A program made the position numbers and the translations under genes. 64,000 nt of DNA, taken from positions 62,001-126,000 of the forward strand of contig NZ_JAQFIP010000006.1 in NCBI RefSeq assembly GCF_029504735.1. The letters are read 5' to 3'. Below, one piece after another: positions 54,104 to 63,670 of the stretch. Origin of the DNA: Ereboglobus sp. PH5-10 (lineage in GTDB: Bacteria > Verrucomicrobiota > Verrucomicrobiia > Opitutales > Opitutaceae). Every line of letters begins with the position of its first letter. Within the stretch, counting starts at the first letter, position 1. Below the pieces are notes generated by a model that was given only the letters and a program-made list of their open reading frames with translations, ran no database searches and was not told the origin of the DNA.

Positions 54104-57001
54104 TTATTCCTTGGCTGCCGGAGGCTCCGGGGTTTCGGCGGGTGTTTCCATTGACAAAGGTTGGGGCTCGGGCGTGGCGGACGGCTTTTCTTGGTCGTCG
54201 GCAGCCTTGGATTTTTTTGCGTGCTCCTGCTCGAGCGATTCGGTGTCGCCGCTCTTGCCGATGAGCGCGCGCAGGATGCTTGTCGGGCCGTAGCTGAAAC
54301 GCCATTTCGGCGCGTCGAGCGAGCCGGTCAGCCGCAGCTCGGTCAGGTGCGTGACCGGCACGAGCAGAAAACCGAGCCCCTTGCCGATGATTCCCCTGCT
54401 TTCAGAAAGCGGATAAACCTTGGCGGTGAGGTTGGCGAAGCGGGTGTCGAGTGTGTATTCGCCGTTCAGTTTCACATGCGCCTTTTGCCCCGTGAGCACG
54501 GCCTCGGGAATGACGACCCGCCGTCCGTCGAGGGTGAAGTTGAACTGGCCGTCCGTGAGGTTAAGCGACGTGAAGTTGAGCACCTTGACATCGCGCAACG
54601 CCTGCGAGAGCTCGCCGAAAATGTTGATATTAACGAGTTCGGCGCCGGAAACCTCCGCGCTTCCGTTGCCCTTGAAGCTGAGGCTGTCGCTCAAAAAGCC
54701 ATCGGCTGAAAAACGAAGATCCATCTGGGCGTTCGCGGGCTGGTTGTAGTGCTCGTCCGGCGGCGCGGCCACGCCGCGTTTGCGAGCCGATATTTCCTCA
54801 ACCATTTGGAACGCCCGCCCGAAACTCGCGCCGTTGAGATTCATGTCGAAGCCGAGGCGTCGCGCGTTGTCCGCGCCGGAGACCTGCGCCTTGAGGGTGA
54901 GGTGTCCGCCGGCGAATTGCGTGCGCAGCCGGTCGATGGTAAGGGCGTCGTCACGGACGCGCAGGCTTGCGGAGAGGCTTGTGAGGGGAATTTGCTCGTA
55001 GCTGAACGCGCCGTCGCCCTCCACTTCCACGTCGATCAGCGTGTGCTCGCCGCGCGGCGCGGCCGGGCCGTCAATGCGCCCGGCGGCGCGCAGTCGTGCC
55101 GGCGGCTTCTCGAAACGCACCGGCGAGAGGCCGTCCACCAAGGCGGGCGAAATTGCCGGCGCCACGGCGACCGGGTCGATGTTTTCACCCTTGAAGTCGA
55201 ACACGGTCAGCAGTGTGCGATCGCCGGGATCGACACTTTGGTGGGTGAATGTGCCGCGCGCGTAACCGTTGCCACGCCGCGCGAAAAGATCGAGCGCGTC
55301 GCAATAATCGGGCCTCACGAAAAGCGTGAGCAGCGCATGGTCGACCGCGACTTTTTCGTAGGTGAAGCCGGTGGCGTCCGCGAAGACAAACACGCGCGCC
55401 AGGCTCGTGTTTTTCCAATTTCCGCGCACATCCACGTCGCCGTGGGGCGGCGGGTCGTTGAAGGTGAAATCATTCCAAATGCTCGGCCACCATTTGCCAA
55501 ACCAGCCGTTGATCGCGGACGGGCGCAGCCTGCCGGTCAGCAGGAAGCGGAAGTCGAGCGTCTTGAAATTCGTTTCAAAACTCCCGCGCGCAAAACTCTC
55601 CCCGACCGCCGCCGACGCGGGCGAAAAGACGATCACCCGCTTTGCGTGATCATACGCAAACGTGCCGCGCGCGCGATCCACCGCCACGTTGTCGGCATTT
55701 ATCGGCCCGATGTCGAGCGCGCCGCGCGCGCCCGCGAAACGCCATCCCGCGCCAAGCCGCGCCGCGGCGTCGATTTCGATCGGGCGCGCGGGTTTCAGGA
55801 TTTCGCCAAGGTCGTAATTCACCTCGCGGGAGATCGCGGCGATGTGCAGCGGCGTCGCGCGGGTGCTGATGCGCGCGTCCGCTTTCTTTTCTGCAAAATC
55901 AACCTCCGTTTCAAACGCGACCGGCTCCCCCAGCACCCGCGTCGTGATGCTTGCCCGCAGCGTTTGCGGGAGGCGCCCGTCCGCTCGCGCCGTGAACGAG
56001 CGCGCGGTGATGCCGCGGGCCGCGAGCGATTCCGCCGAGCAGGCCAGCGACAGGTTCACAACAGGCGGAACGCCCGACGCCATGGATTTCCGGCTGGCGG
56101 GGGAAAGGATGTCGGCCATCGGCATGGTGAGCCGCAGGCGCGCGTTGCGCGCGCGCATGGTGTTTCCGATCGCCGCGCTTGCGGTTGAAAGCTGGACGCT
56201 AAAATCGCGGGCTCGCGGAGTTGAAACCAGGCCGCCCACGTCCACGGTTGCGCGCGCGAGCAGCGGGCCGAGCTCGATTTTTGAGGCGGAAAAAATGGAG
56301 GCGTCCGCGTCCGCCCGTCCGATGTCGCCCGGGTGCAGGCCTCCGCACATGAGCTCGACGCGGGCGGAGGCGATTTGCTTCGCGTCGGGAGTGAATGTTA
56401 TGTCGAGCACCGGGTTGTCGAGCGCGTCAAGCCGCTGCGTCCATGCGTTGAGTGCGCGCACGGTTTTGAGGTAGGAGGCGATTGCGTCCGAGAGCGCTTC
56501 CGCGGCGCCGCGTTTTTTGGCGCGCGTTTTTGGGATCACCAGCTCGCCGCGGCAGAGCACGGCCAGGTTGCCGGCGCGCGCCGACAGGTTCTTGATGGAA
56601 AGCACGGACGACTTGAGCTCCACCTCCGCGTTTATCCTGTCAACCGCGGCGGCGTTGGTGCCGTCGTTCGAGAGCATCGCGGGCACGCGAAGGCTCGCGC
56701 CGTCGATGCGCCCGGCGAGGCGGGGCGCGATGTTGTGCAGCAGCAGCGTGGGGAGGTTTATTTCGAATCGCACCGCGTTTGCCGTGAGCACCGGGTCGGG
56801 ATGCAAGCTGGAGAACAGCTTCAAGTCGCGCGCCACCACATGCCCCGACGAATCGCAATGGATCGCGCCGAATGTGAGGCGCAGCCCGTGCTCCGCCAGC
56901 CGTTGCTCGACCCTGCGCAGCACCGCGTCGGGAATCGTGATTTCATCGGCGGTCGCGATGCGCGCCTGCGCAAGAAGCAGCGCCGCCAGCGCCAGCCACA
57001 A
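54104..57001 (-). CDS. large AsmA-like / translocation-scaffold envelope protein
   Basis: 965 residues from a TTG at 57001; no ATG or GTG is in frame upstream before the stop at 57097, and a CTG at 57082 would add 27 residues and a longer hydrophobic start (WAGTIALWALWLALAALLLAQ). Beta-rich throughout with a C-terminal AsmA-like block: GNGSAEVSGAELVNINIFGELSQAL, FTSLNLTDGQFNF and LNGEYTLDTRFANLTAKVYPL. The end is low-complexity and proline-rich (about 910-965). AsmA-type proteins bridge the periplasm and are linked to phospholipid transport to the outer membrane. The specific role here is inferred. Confidence 0.7.
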   Translation of the reverse strand: MWLALAALLLAQARIATADEITIPDAVLRRVEQRLAEHGLRLTFGAIHCDSSGHVVARDLKLFSSLHPDPVLTANAVRFEINLPTLLLHNIAPRLAGRIDGASLRVPAMLSNDGTNAAAVDRINAEVELKSSVLSIKNLSARAGNLAVLCRGELVIPKTRAKKRGAAEALSDAIASYLKTVRALNAWTQRLDALDNPVLDITFTPDAKQIASARVELMCGGLHPGDIGRADADASIFSASKIELGPLLARATVDVGGLVSTPRARDFSVQLSTASAAIGNTMRARNARLRLTMPMADILSPASRKSMASGVPPVVNLSLACSAESLAARGITARSFTARADGRLPQTLRASITTRVLGEPVAFETEVDFAEKKADARISTRATPLHIAAISREVNYDLGEILKPARPIEIDAAARLGAGWRFAGARGALDIGPINADNVAVDRARGTFAYDHAKRVIVFSPASAAVGESFARGSFETNFKTLDFRFLLTGRLRPSAINGWFGKWWPSIWNDFTFNDPPPHGDVDVRGNWKNTSLARVFVFADATGFTYEKVAVDHALLTLFVRPDYCDALDLFARRGNGYARGTFTHQSVDPGDRTLLTVFDFKGENIDPVAVAPAISPALVDGLSPVRFEKPPARLRAAGRIDGPAAPRGEHTLIDVEVEGDGAFSYEQIPLTSLSASLRVRDDALTIDRLRTQFAGGHLTLKAQVSGADNARRLGFDMNLNGASFGRAFQMVEEISARKRGVAAPPDEHYNQPANAQMDLRFSADGFLSDSLSFKGNGSAEVSGAELVNINIFGELSQALRDVKVLNFTSLNLTDGQFNFTLDGRRVVIPEAVLTGQKAHVKLNGEYTLDTRFANLTAKVYPLSESRGIIGKGLGFLLVPVTHLTELRLTGSLDAPKWRFSYGPTSILRALIGKSGDTESLEQEHAKKSKAADDQEKPSATPEPQPLSMETPAETPEPPAAKE

Positions 57002-57221
57002 CGCCCAGAGCGCAATCGTGCCAGCCCAGCGGAGGCATCCGCGGCAAATCCGCCCGGCAAAATGTGGAGGTTTCGATTTCAGAAAAAGCGCGTGTTAATG
57101 CGTTGAAGTGGGTTGAAAAAACACCGCATTGGACAATGCGAACCGGCGCGGGTTCAAGGCCAAGTTGCGGGGGTCGGGCGGCCTGTCATCCTGTGGTTTC
57201 ATGGGACGTTCCGCGCTTGTT

Positions 57222-58133
57222 TCAACGCGCCGGAATCGTCGGGTGCAGCTGGCCGCGATAGTTTGTGGGCGAGCAGCCCTCGAGTTTGCGAAACACGCGG
57301 TTGAATTGCGAAAGCGACTGGAAGCCCGCCTCGAACGCCGCCTCGCTCACGCGTTTGTGCGGATTGAGCAGCAGGTTTTTCACCTTTTCCACGCGCACAC
57401 GCGCCAGGTAGTCGGTGAACGTCATGCCCGTGGACTTCTTGAACATCTTGCAAAAATAAAACGCGCTTGTGTTCACCGAATGCGCCACTTGCGCGAGCGT
57501 GAGGTCGTCGTCCTGGTGCTCGTGGATGAAGTTGCGCGCCCGCGTGATGACGGGCGACTCGGCGTGCTCCTCCTGCACCATGAGCCGGTTGCTGATCGCG
57601 GCGAGATGCTGCGCAAAAACCGCGAGCAGCCGCAGGATTGCGTCGTATTGTTTTTTGGAGACCACGCGGCTTTGGTAATACGCGGCGGCGGCGGGTTTCG
57701 CGTCGATTTCTACGCCCCATTTTGCGAGTTGCCGCGCGACCCGGTCGAACTGCCCCGCCAGCGGTTTTTGGAAAAACACCTGCCCGGTCTGCAAAAAAGC
57801 CAGCACGTTTTCACCCGCGCGGACCGGCACCGCCGAGTCATAAAGCCCGGCGAAACATTTTAATGTGGCCGGCTCGCGCTGCGCCTGCTGCTCGACTTCG
57901 CGCTGCAGTTGCAGGCATGCCGAGCACGAGTGGTTCGATTGGGCCATGAGCGCGCAAAACGGGTTTTGCCTCGGATCGTTTGCGTGCTGCAAGTCAAACG
58001 ACTCGACCGGCCGCAGGCTCAAAGGCAGCCCCGTCGCGTCGCGAAACGCTTGCGCGTAGTCCCGATAGATTTGCGACTGCTTGAACTGCGTCACAAGCAT
58101 CCGGCTGCGCTTGGGATTATCGGCGGCGTCCAT
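57222..58133 (-). CDS. AraC-family regulator with PocR-type sensor domain
   Basis: 303 residues from the ATG at 58133 (MDAADNPKRSRMLV); an earlier ATG at 58172 adds 13 residues. N-terminal sensor (about 20-165) resembles the PocR domain, with the cysteine-containing NPFCALMAQSNHSCSACLQLQREVEQQ block and CFAGLYDSAVPVRAGENVLAFLQTGQVFF. The C-terminal AraC domain has two helix-turn-helix units (LTLAQVAHSVNTSAFYFCKMFKKSTG and VSEAAFEAGFQSLSQFNRVFRK). PocR relatives sense small hydrocarbons such as propanediol; the ligand here is unknown. No metabolic operon is next to it, so the targets lie elsewhere. Confidence 0.9.
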   Translation of the reverse strand: MDAADNPKRSRMLVTQFKQSQIYRDYAQAFRDATGLPLSLRPVESFDLQHANDPRQNPFCALMAQSNHSCSACLQLQREVEQQAQREPATLKCFAGLYDSAVPVRAGENVLAFLQTGQVFFQKPLAGQFDRVARQLAKWGVEIDAKPAAAAYYQSRVVSKKQYDAILRLLAVFAQHLAAISNRLMVQEEHAESPVITRARNFIHEHQDDDLTLAQVAHSVNTSAFYFCKMFKKSTGMTFTDYLARVRVEKVKNLLLNPHKRVSEAAFEAGFQSLSQFNRVFRKLEGCSPTNYRGQLHPTIPAR

Positions 58134-58276
58134 GTGGGAAAGAGTTTGTTGTGCGAATGAGTGACTGCGCATAAAGTGCCAACAATCTCCCGCTGGAAAG
58201 CAAAATATGCGCCATGCCTCCTTGGGCATGGCAAATCATTTGCCGCATTTTTTGTCGTGCCGCCCCAAGCGAACGC

Positions 58277-58309
58277 AAAAAAAGGGCGCGCTCAATGCGC
58301 GCCCTTTTT
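58277..58309 (-). terminator. intrinsic terminator, likely bidirectional
   Basis: Stem GGGCGCGC / GCGCGCCC (58284-58291 and 58297-58304) with a 5-base loop, A-run on the left and T-run on the right. It serves the minus-strand RRM gene, 45 bases past its stop, and would also work in the other direction. Confidence 0.88.
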
Positions 58310-58353
58310 CAACCGATTCAACCGATAGACACTATCAAAAAACGGGATTGCGC

Positions 58354-58659
58354 CTAGCGCTGCCAGGATCGTTCGCTGCCGCCGCCGGCAAAAATGCGCT
58401 GGCGCACCTCCTTCGGGCGCGCCTCGCTGACGGAGAGCGCCCGCCCGCCCAGTTCGTGGCCGTTGAAGCGCTCGATCGCGGTGCGCGCGTCCTCGGGCGA
58501 GGCCATGTTGACAAACGCGAATCCGCGCGAGCGTCCGGTGATCTTGTCGCATATCAGATCGACAGCCGATACTGCGCCGACCTGTGAAAACAGGTCCTGC
58601 ACTTCGTGCGCCATGGTGGCGAACGGAAGATTTCCTACATAGAGTTTTGTGGTGGTCAT
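58354..58659 (-). CDS. RNA-binding protein, single RRM
   Basis: 101 residues. One RNA recognition motif: RNP2 LYVGNL (6-11) and RNP1 RGFAFVNM (45-52) with the aromatic residues that stack on bases. The C-terminal tail is short with Gly and Arg (GGGSERSWQR), like the glycine-rich tails of bacterial and cyanobacterial Rbp proteins, which often respond to cold. It has a strong terminator and its own 337-base upstream region shared with lysS. Targets are unknown. Confidence 0.92.
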   Translation of the reverse strand: MTTTKLYVGNLPFATMAHEVQDLFSQVGAVSAVDLICDKITGRSRGFAFVNMASPEDARTAIERFNGHELGGRALSVSEARPKEVRQRIFAGGGSERSWQR

Positions 58660-58996
58660 GGGTTTTTTTAGAATATGCCGCCGCCCGACCTCGCGCCTCT
58701 CCGCCCGCCGTGTTGCGAAACACCATCAAGGTTTTAAGGCCCGTTTGGTGATCCGGAGCGCGCAATATCAAACACCAGCGGGAAAAAAATTGTTTCATCA
58801 CACGCAATATCAAGTGCATTAGGCAACGCGCGCGGATTTGATAAAAATGAAACAAATATTTCATACTATTTTGACAAACCGCGCCTGGCCAACGGTTCCC
58901 GGCTCGGTGTTGCGTCCGAATCATTCCGGGCGTCCGCGCCGATCAATTTCCCATTGCCCAAGCGCGCGGCGGGCGTCACCGTTTGCGTTTTCATCC
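58660..58996. promoter_or_regulatory. 337-base divergent intergenic region, RRM gene and lysS
   Basis: AT-rich in its centre and right part. The 11-mer CGCAATATCAA occurs twice in direct orientation (58761-58771 and 58803-58813), 42 bases apart. Both genes must have promoters here; a TTGATA hexamer at 58839-58844 is a weak candidate for a rightward -35. No known riboswitch was recognised and no additional gene is convincing. Confidence 0.4.
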
Positions 58997-60505
58997 ATGA
59001 GCGACACTCCGACAGACATTTCCCACGACCAGGTTGCCGTGCGCCGGCAAAAACTCGCCGACTTGCGCGCGGCGGGTTTCGATCCGTTTCGCGCCAATTG
59101 CGAACAGACGCATTTTTCTGACGACGCCAAAAAATGTTACGTCGAGGGCGAGGACAACGCCGTGCGGCTTTCCGTCGCGGGCCGGCTCGTCACCTTTCGC
59201 ATTCAGGGCGGCAGCGGGTTCGTCAAGATCCTCGACCAGCAGGGGCAGATTCAACTTTATGTGAAGCGCGACGTGCTCGGCGTGGACGCCTACGCCGCGT
59301 TCAAGAAACTCGACTTCGGCGATTTCATCGGCGTCACGGGCACGCTCTTCAAGACGAAGGCCGGCGAGATCACCGTGCGCGTCGAGAGCTACACGCTCGT
59401 GTCGAAGGCGCTGCGCCCGTTGCCCGAAAAATGGCACGGCCTCACAAACGACGAGCAGGTTTACCGCCAGCGTTACCTCGATTTGATCGTCAACGCCGAG
59501 TCGCGCAAACGCCTCATGCAGCGCTCGCGCATCATCTCGTATGTCCGCCGTTTTCTTGAGGACCGCAAATTCATCGAGGTCGAGACGCCGATCTTGCAGG
59601 GCGTGGCGGGCGGCGCGGCGGCGCGTCCGTTCGAGACGCACCTCAACGCGCTCAACATCGACTTCGTGCTGCGTATCTCGCTGGAGCTTTATTTGAAGCG
59701 CATGCTCGTCGGCGGCTACGACCGCGTGTTCGAGCTCGGGCGCAACTTCCGCAACGAGGGCATGGACCGCAAGCACAACCCCGAGTTCACCATGCTCGAA
59801 GTCTACCAGGCCTACAGCGACTACCGCGGCATGATGACGCTCGTGCGCGATTTGTTCCAGGGGCTTTGCCGCGACGTGATCGGCTCGGACACGATCAAGT
59901 TCACCGACAAGGACGGCAACACGCACGACATCAACTTCGCCGGCGAGTGGCGCGAGGTGCGCTACAAGGACCTCATCACGCAATTCACCGGCGACGCGAA
60001 CTGGTTCGGCCGCGCGAAGGACGAAAAAATCGCCTACTGCAAAAGCATCGACCTCTTCGTCGACCCGGCGTGGGAGGACTTCGAAATCACCAACGAAATT
60101 TTCTCCAAGAAAATCGAGCACACGCTCATCCAGCCGACCTTCGTCACGCATCTGCCGAAGGAGCTTTGCCCGCTCGCGAAAATAAATCTCGAGGACCCGG
60201 GCGTGATCGACGTGTTCGAGCTGACCATCGGCGGCATGGAAGTCGCGCCCGCCTACAGCGAGCAAAACGACCCCGACGTGCAGCGCGCGATGTTCGAGGC
60301 GCAGGCCGGCGGCGAGCAGCAAAAAGTGGACAACGATTTCCTCCTCGCGCTCGAGCACGGCATGCCGCCCGCCGGCGGCATGGGCATCGGCATCGACCGC
60401 CTCTGCATCCTCCTCACCGCGGCGGACAGCATCCGCGACGTCATTCTGTTTCCGCAACTCCGCCCGAGCGCGGCGGCGGCAACTGACTCGGCGCCCGCCG
60501 CCTAA
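58997..60505 (+). CDS. lysS: lysyl-tRNA synthetase, class II
   Basis: 502 residues from the ATG at 58997 (MSDTPTDISHDQVAVRRQKL); the longer upstream frame includes promoter DNA. N-terminal OB-fold anticodon domain (about 60-155, VAGRLVTFRIQGGSGFVKILDQQGQIQLYV), then the class II core with motif 1 (FLEDRKFIEVETPILQ), motif 2 (FELGRNFRNEGMDRKHNPEFTMLE) and motif 3 (GGMGIGIDRLCILL). It charges tRNA-Lys. The C-terminus has a short Ala-rich tail. lolC/E follows after 127 bases that contain heptad arrays. Confidence 0.97.
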   Translation: MSDTPTDISHDQVAVRRQKLADLRAAGFDPFRANCEQTHFSDDAKKCYVEGEDNAVRLSVAGRLVTFRIQGGSGFVKILDQQGQIQLYVKRDVLGVDAYAAFKKLDFGDFIGVTGTLFKTKAGEITVRVESYTLVSKALRPLPEKWHGLTNDEQVYRQRYLDLIVNAESRKRLMQRSRIISYVRRFLEDRKFIEVETPILQGVAGGAAARPFETHLNALNIDFVLRISLELYLKRMLVGGYDRVFELGRNFRNEGMDRKHNPEFTMLEVYQAYSDYRGMMTLVRDLFQGLCRDVIGSDTIKFTDKDGNTHDINFAGEWREVRYKDLITQFTGDANWFGRAKDEKIAYCKSIDLFVDPAWEDFEITNEIFSKKIEHTLIQPTFVTHLPKELCPLAKINLEDPGVIDVFELTIGGMEVAPAYSEQNDPDVQRAMFEAQAGGEQQKVDNDFLLALEHGMPPAGGMGIGIDRLCILLTAADSIRDVILFPQLRPSAAAATDSAPAA

Positions 60506-60609
60506 TGTATAATTAAAAATGTATAATGTGGAATGAACAAGCCGAGCACGCGATTACACACATGAGTCCGCTCCCATTATACATTCTTCATTATTCATTT
60601 TTCATTAGC
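60504..60609. repeat. inverted pair of heptanucleotide arrays between lysS and lolC/E
   Basis: Five AATGTAT-type 7-mers (60504-60538) face five CATTATA/CATTCTT-type 7-mers (60575-60609), which are their inverse complement. The left array overlaps the last bases of the lysS stop region; the right one ends 24 bases before the next start. Confidence 0.8.
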
Positions 60610-60632
60610 GGCGGCAACGCCGCCGCGTAACC

Positions 60633-61865
60633 ATGCCCTGGTATCTCTACCTCGCCTTCAAGCAGCTTTTCCCGTCGGGGAGGTGGATGACGTTTTTCAC
60701 GTGCATCTCGACACTGGGCGTGTTTCTCGGTGTGTGGATGCTCATTATCATCATCGGCGTGATGAGCGGTTTCGGCTTCAAATACGGCCGGATGATCATT
60801 GACACGGGCGGCGAGATTCAGGTGCGCGGCGCGTTCATCGAGAATCCGGAGCGGATTCAGGAAATCATCAACAAAGTGCCCGGCGTTGTCGCGAGCACGC
60901 CGACCGCCGAGGGCATCGTGATGATCGAGCACCAGGGCAGGCCGGGTTATCCGGGCATCATCGGCGTGGCCCCGGAAAGTGTTGAGAAAGTGATTCCCAT
61001 TTCAAAATACCTGCGCGAAGGCTCCATGGCGGATCTCGACGACGACGCGGTGGTTTTAAGCGCGGGGCTTGCCGCCTCGATCAGCACGCGCGTCGGCTCG
61101 AAAGTCACCGTGGTAAGCCCGCTCACGCTCGAACGCCTGAGCCAGGACGCCTACATGATGCCAACCGAGCTGACGGTCGCGGGCGTTTACGAATTCGGGC
61201 ACCAGCAACTCGACAAGTCGGTCGCCATCGTGACGCTCCGCCGCATGCAGGATCTCTACGGGCTCGGCGAGGGCGCATACGGCGTCAACGTGCGCATCGC
61301 GCCCGATGCCGATGTCGATGCTATCGCGGGTGAAATCAACGCCTCCTTGCCGCCGGGCAGCCGGATGCGCGCGCGCACATGGATGCAGTCGGGCGAGGCG
61401 TTTCTCTTCGCGCTCAAGATCGAGCGCCTCATGATCATCCTGATTGTGTCGATGGTGGTTTTTGTCGTGGCGTTCCTGGTGACGGCGATGCTGCTTGTCG
61501 CCGTGGCGCACAAGACGCGCGAAATCGGGCTCTACGGCGCGCTCGGCGCGTCGCCGTGGCAGTCGGCCATGTGCTTTTGTTTTCAGGGCGTGATTGTCGG
61601 CGTGATCGGCACCGCGCTCGGAGTGTCGATCGGCCTGCTCACGCTTGCCAACATCGACCCGATCGCACGGCTCATCGCGCGGCTGACCGGCAACTGGGAA
61701 TTGCTCGTGGAGGTTTATGAATTCACCAAGGTGCCCGCGCACATCACCGGCGCGGACATTGCGATCATCTGCGCCTTCGCCATCGGCATGTCCACGCTCG
61801 CCGGCCTCGTCGCCGCGTGGCGCGCCGCAAAACTCAAACCCGTGGAGGCGATGCGCAGTGAGTAA
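60633..61865 (+). CDS. lipoprotein-releasing ABC permease (LolC/LolE family)
   Basis: 410 residues. One N-terminal membrane helix (about 22-44), a large periplasmic domain (about 50-260) and three C-terminal helices (about 270-290, 320-345, 370-395). The N-terminal WYLYLAFKQLF...TFFTCISTLGVFLGVWMLIIIIGVMSGF and the C-terminal MVVFVVAFLVTAMLLVAVAHKTREIGLYGALGASPWQ blocks are typical of LolC/E, as is the ending AWRAAKLKPVEAMR. With LolD it extracts lipoproteins from the inner membrane. Only one permease gene is here, so it may act as a homodimer (LolF type). Confidence 0.92.
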   Translation: MPWYLYLAFKQLFPSGRWMTFFTCISTLGVFLGVWMLIIIIGVMSGFGFKYGRMIIDTGGEIQVRGAFIENPERIQEIINKVPGVVASTPTAEGIVMIEHQGRPGYPGIIGVAPESVEKVIPISKYLREGSMADLDDDAVVLSAGLAASISTRVGSKVTVVSPLTLERLSQDAYMMPTELTVAGVYEFGHQQLDKSVAIVTLRRMQDLYGLGEGAYGVNVRIAPDADVDAIAGEINASLPPGSRMRARTWMQSGEAFLFALKIERLMIILIVSMVVFVVAFLVTAMLLVAVAHKTREIGLYGALGASPWQSAMCFCFQGVIVGVIGTALGVSIGLLTLANIDPIARLIARLTGNWELLVEVYEFTKVPAHITGADIAIICAFAIGMSTLAGLVAAWRAAKLKPVEAMRSE

Positions 61866-62532
61866 CACGGCACAACCCATTCTCACCGCCCGCGCCCTGC
61901 GCAAAACCTACAGGAGCGGCAACCGCGAGTTGGAGGTTTTTCACGATGTCGATTTCCATATCAACGCCGGCGAGAGCGTGAGCATTCGCGGCGAATCAGG
62001 CTCGGGGAAATCCACGCTACTCAACCTCCTCGCCGCGCTCGACACCGCCGGCGCCGGCACGCTCTCGTGGGATGGTTTTTCAAAAATCGACAACGCCGCT
62101 CGCGGAAAATTCCTCGGCATCATCTTCCAGGCGTTTTACCTGATCCCCGAGCTCAACGCGCTTGAAAACATTCTCATGGCGAGGCGAATCGCGGGCAATG
62201 TTGACGCCGCCGCGCGCGCGCGCGCCGCCGAACTGCTCGCGCGAGTGGGATTGAGGGACCGCGGACACCATTTGCCCTCGCAACTCTCCGGCGGCGAGCG
62301 CCAGCGCGTCGCCGTCGCCCGCGCGCTCATGAACTCGCCGCGTGTCGTCCTCGCCGACGAGCCGACCGGCAACCTCGACGAAAAAACCGCCGACAGCGTC
62401 ATGGATCTCCTGCTCGGCATCTGCGCCGAGACAAACACCGCGCTCGTGCTCGTCACGCACAACCCGCTCTACGCGCAACGCACCGCGCGCGAATACTTTT
62501 TGCACGAAGGAACCCTGCGCTCCGTGCGCTAA
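61858..62532 (+). CDS. lolD: lipoprotein-releasing ABC ATPase LolD
   Basis: 224 residues from a GTG at 61858 that overlaps the permease stop by 8 bases, a normal sign of translational coupling. Walker A GESGSGKS (45-52), ABC signature LSGGERQR (143-150), Walker B VVLADEPTG (about 160-168) and a final H-loop VTHN. All motifs of the LolD/MacB ATPase family are intact. It powers the LolC/E permease in the gene before it. The next gene, a Gfo/Idh oxidoreductase, follows 17 bases later. Confidence 0.94.
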   Translation: MSNTAQPILTARALRKTYRSGNRELEVFHDVDFHINAGESVSIRGESGSGKSTLLNLLAALDTAGAGTLSWDGFSKIDNAARGKFLGIIFQAFYLIPELNALENILMARRIAGNVDAAARARAAELLARVGLRDRGHHLPSQLSGGERQRVAVARALMNSPRVVLADEPTGNLDEKTADSVMDLLLGICAETNTALVLVTHNPLYAQRTAREYFLHEGTLRSVR

Positions 62533-62549
62533 AACCACGACAAAATCTC

Positions 62550-63557
62550 ATGCTAAAACTCTTCAAGAAAACCGAAAAAATTCGCTGCGGTGTCGTCGGC
62601 ACCGGCTCGCTCGGCCAGCACCACGCGCGCATTTACGCGAACATGAAGGGCGTCGAGTTCGCCGGCATCTACGAGGCCAACCCCGCGCGCGCGAAGGAAA
62701 TCTCCGCGCTGCACAACTGCCGCGCGTTTGACTCGCTCGAGGAACTCGCCGGCGCGTGCGACGCCGTCTCCGTCGTCGTGCCGACCGACAAGCACGCGCA
62801 AGTCGCCCTCCCTCTCCTCGCCAAGGGCTGCCACCTGCTCATCGAAAAACCGCTCTGCGCCTCGCTCGAGGAAGCCTCGCAAGTGCTCGCCGCCGCGCAA
62901 TCCAACAACAGCATCGTGCAGGTCGGTCACGTCGAGCACTTCAACCCCGTGATGAGTTTCCTGGAAAAGGAAATCAACCGCCCGCGCTACATCACGACCG
63001 AGCGCCTCGGCACCTACCAGACGCGCGGCACCGAGGTCGGCGTCGTGCTCGATCTCATGATCCACGACATCGGCATCGTGCTCGCGCTCGTGAAATCGCC
63101 CATCCTGAAAATCGACGCCATGGGCCTGAACCTGCTCTCCAAGACCGAGGACATCGCCAACGCGCGCATTGAATTTGAAAACGGCTGCGTCGCCAACCTC
63201 AACGCCAGCCGCCTGAGCCTGAAGCGCAACCGCGAGATCCGCGTCTTCCAGGAAAACGCCTACCTCTCGCTCGACTTCATGAACCAGAAGGGCCACCTCG
63301 TGAAGAAAAGCGACATCATCGCCTACGGCCTGAAAATGAAAGTCGGCCTCGCAAAACCGGGCGACGTGAGCTCGATTCCCGTCGGCGAGATCCCGATAGA
63401 AAAAGGCGAGCCGCTCGCGCTCGAGCTGGCCTCGTTTGTGAACAGCGTGCGCGAGGCAAAGCAGCCCAAAGTCGGCGCCGTGCTTGGCAAAACCGCGCTC
63501 GAAGTGGCGATAGCCATCACCGAGCAAATCCGCACCAAGGCGGAGAAGATGAAGTAA
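62550..63557 (+). CDS. Gfo/Idh/MocA family oxidoreductase, possible UDP-sugar 3-dehydrogenase
   Basis: 335 residues, cytosolic (no signal). Rossmann motif RCGVVGTGSLGQHHARIY (12-29), LIEKPLC (97-103), and the HVEHFNPVM segment. The C-terminal sheet contains RGTEVGVVLDLMIHDIGI with the catalytic His/Asp region. The gene is linked to lolD by 17 bases, so it probably belongs to an envelope operon. Relatives next to lipid A genes act as UDP-GlcNAc 3-dehydrogenases (GnnA) that lead to amide-linked lipid A. That role is a guess from context; the partner aminotransferase GnnB is not seen here. Confidence 0.85.
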   Translation: MLKLFKKTEKIRCGVVGTGSLGQHHARIYANMKGVEFAGIYEANPARAKEISALHNCRAFDSLEELAGACDAVSVVVPTDKHAQVALPLLAKGCHLLIEKPLCASLEEASQVLAAAQSNNSIVQVGHVEHFNPVMSFLEKEINRPRYITTERLGTYQTRGTEVGVVLDLMIHDIGIVLALVKSPILKIDAMGLNLLSKTEDIANARIEFENGCVANLNASRLSLKRNREIRVFQENAYLSLDFMNQKGHLVKKSDIIAYGLKMKVGLAKPGDVSSIPVGEIPIEKGEPLALELASFVNSVREAKQPKVGAVLGKTALEVAIAITEQIRTKAEKMK

Positions 63558-63670
63558 AGACGGGTCGCGCGAAAGTGCGTCTTTATACCGTTTACGAGCT
63601 AGTTTTGGTCTTTAATTGGTAGGGCGTGCTCGCCGAGCGCGCCGAGAATTACGAGAGACAACCCCGTCGG

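Noticed and set aside
58209-58240. Hairpin GCCATGCC...GGCATGGC near the AraC-type gene start
   Set aside because: Short 8-bp stem without T-run and without a second copy; probably chance.
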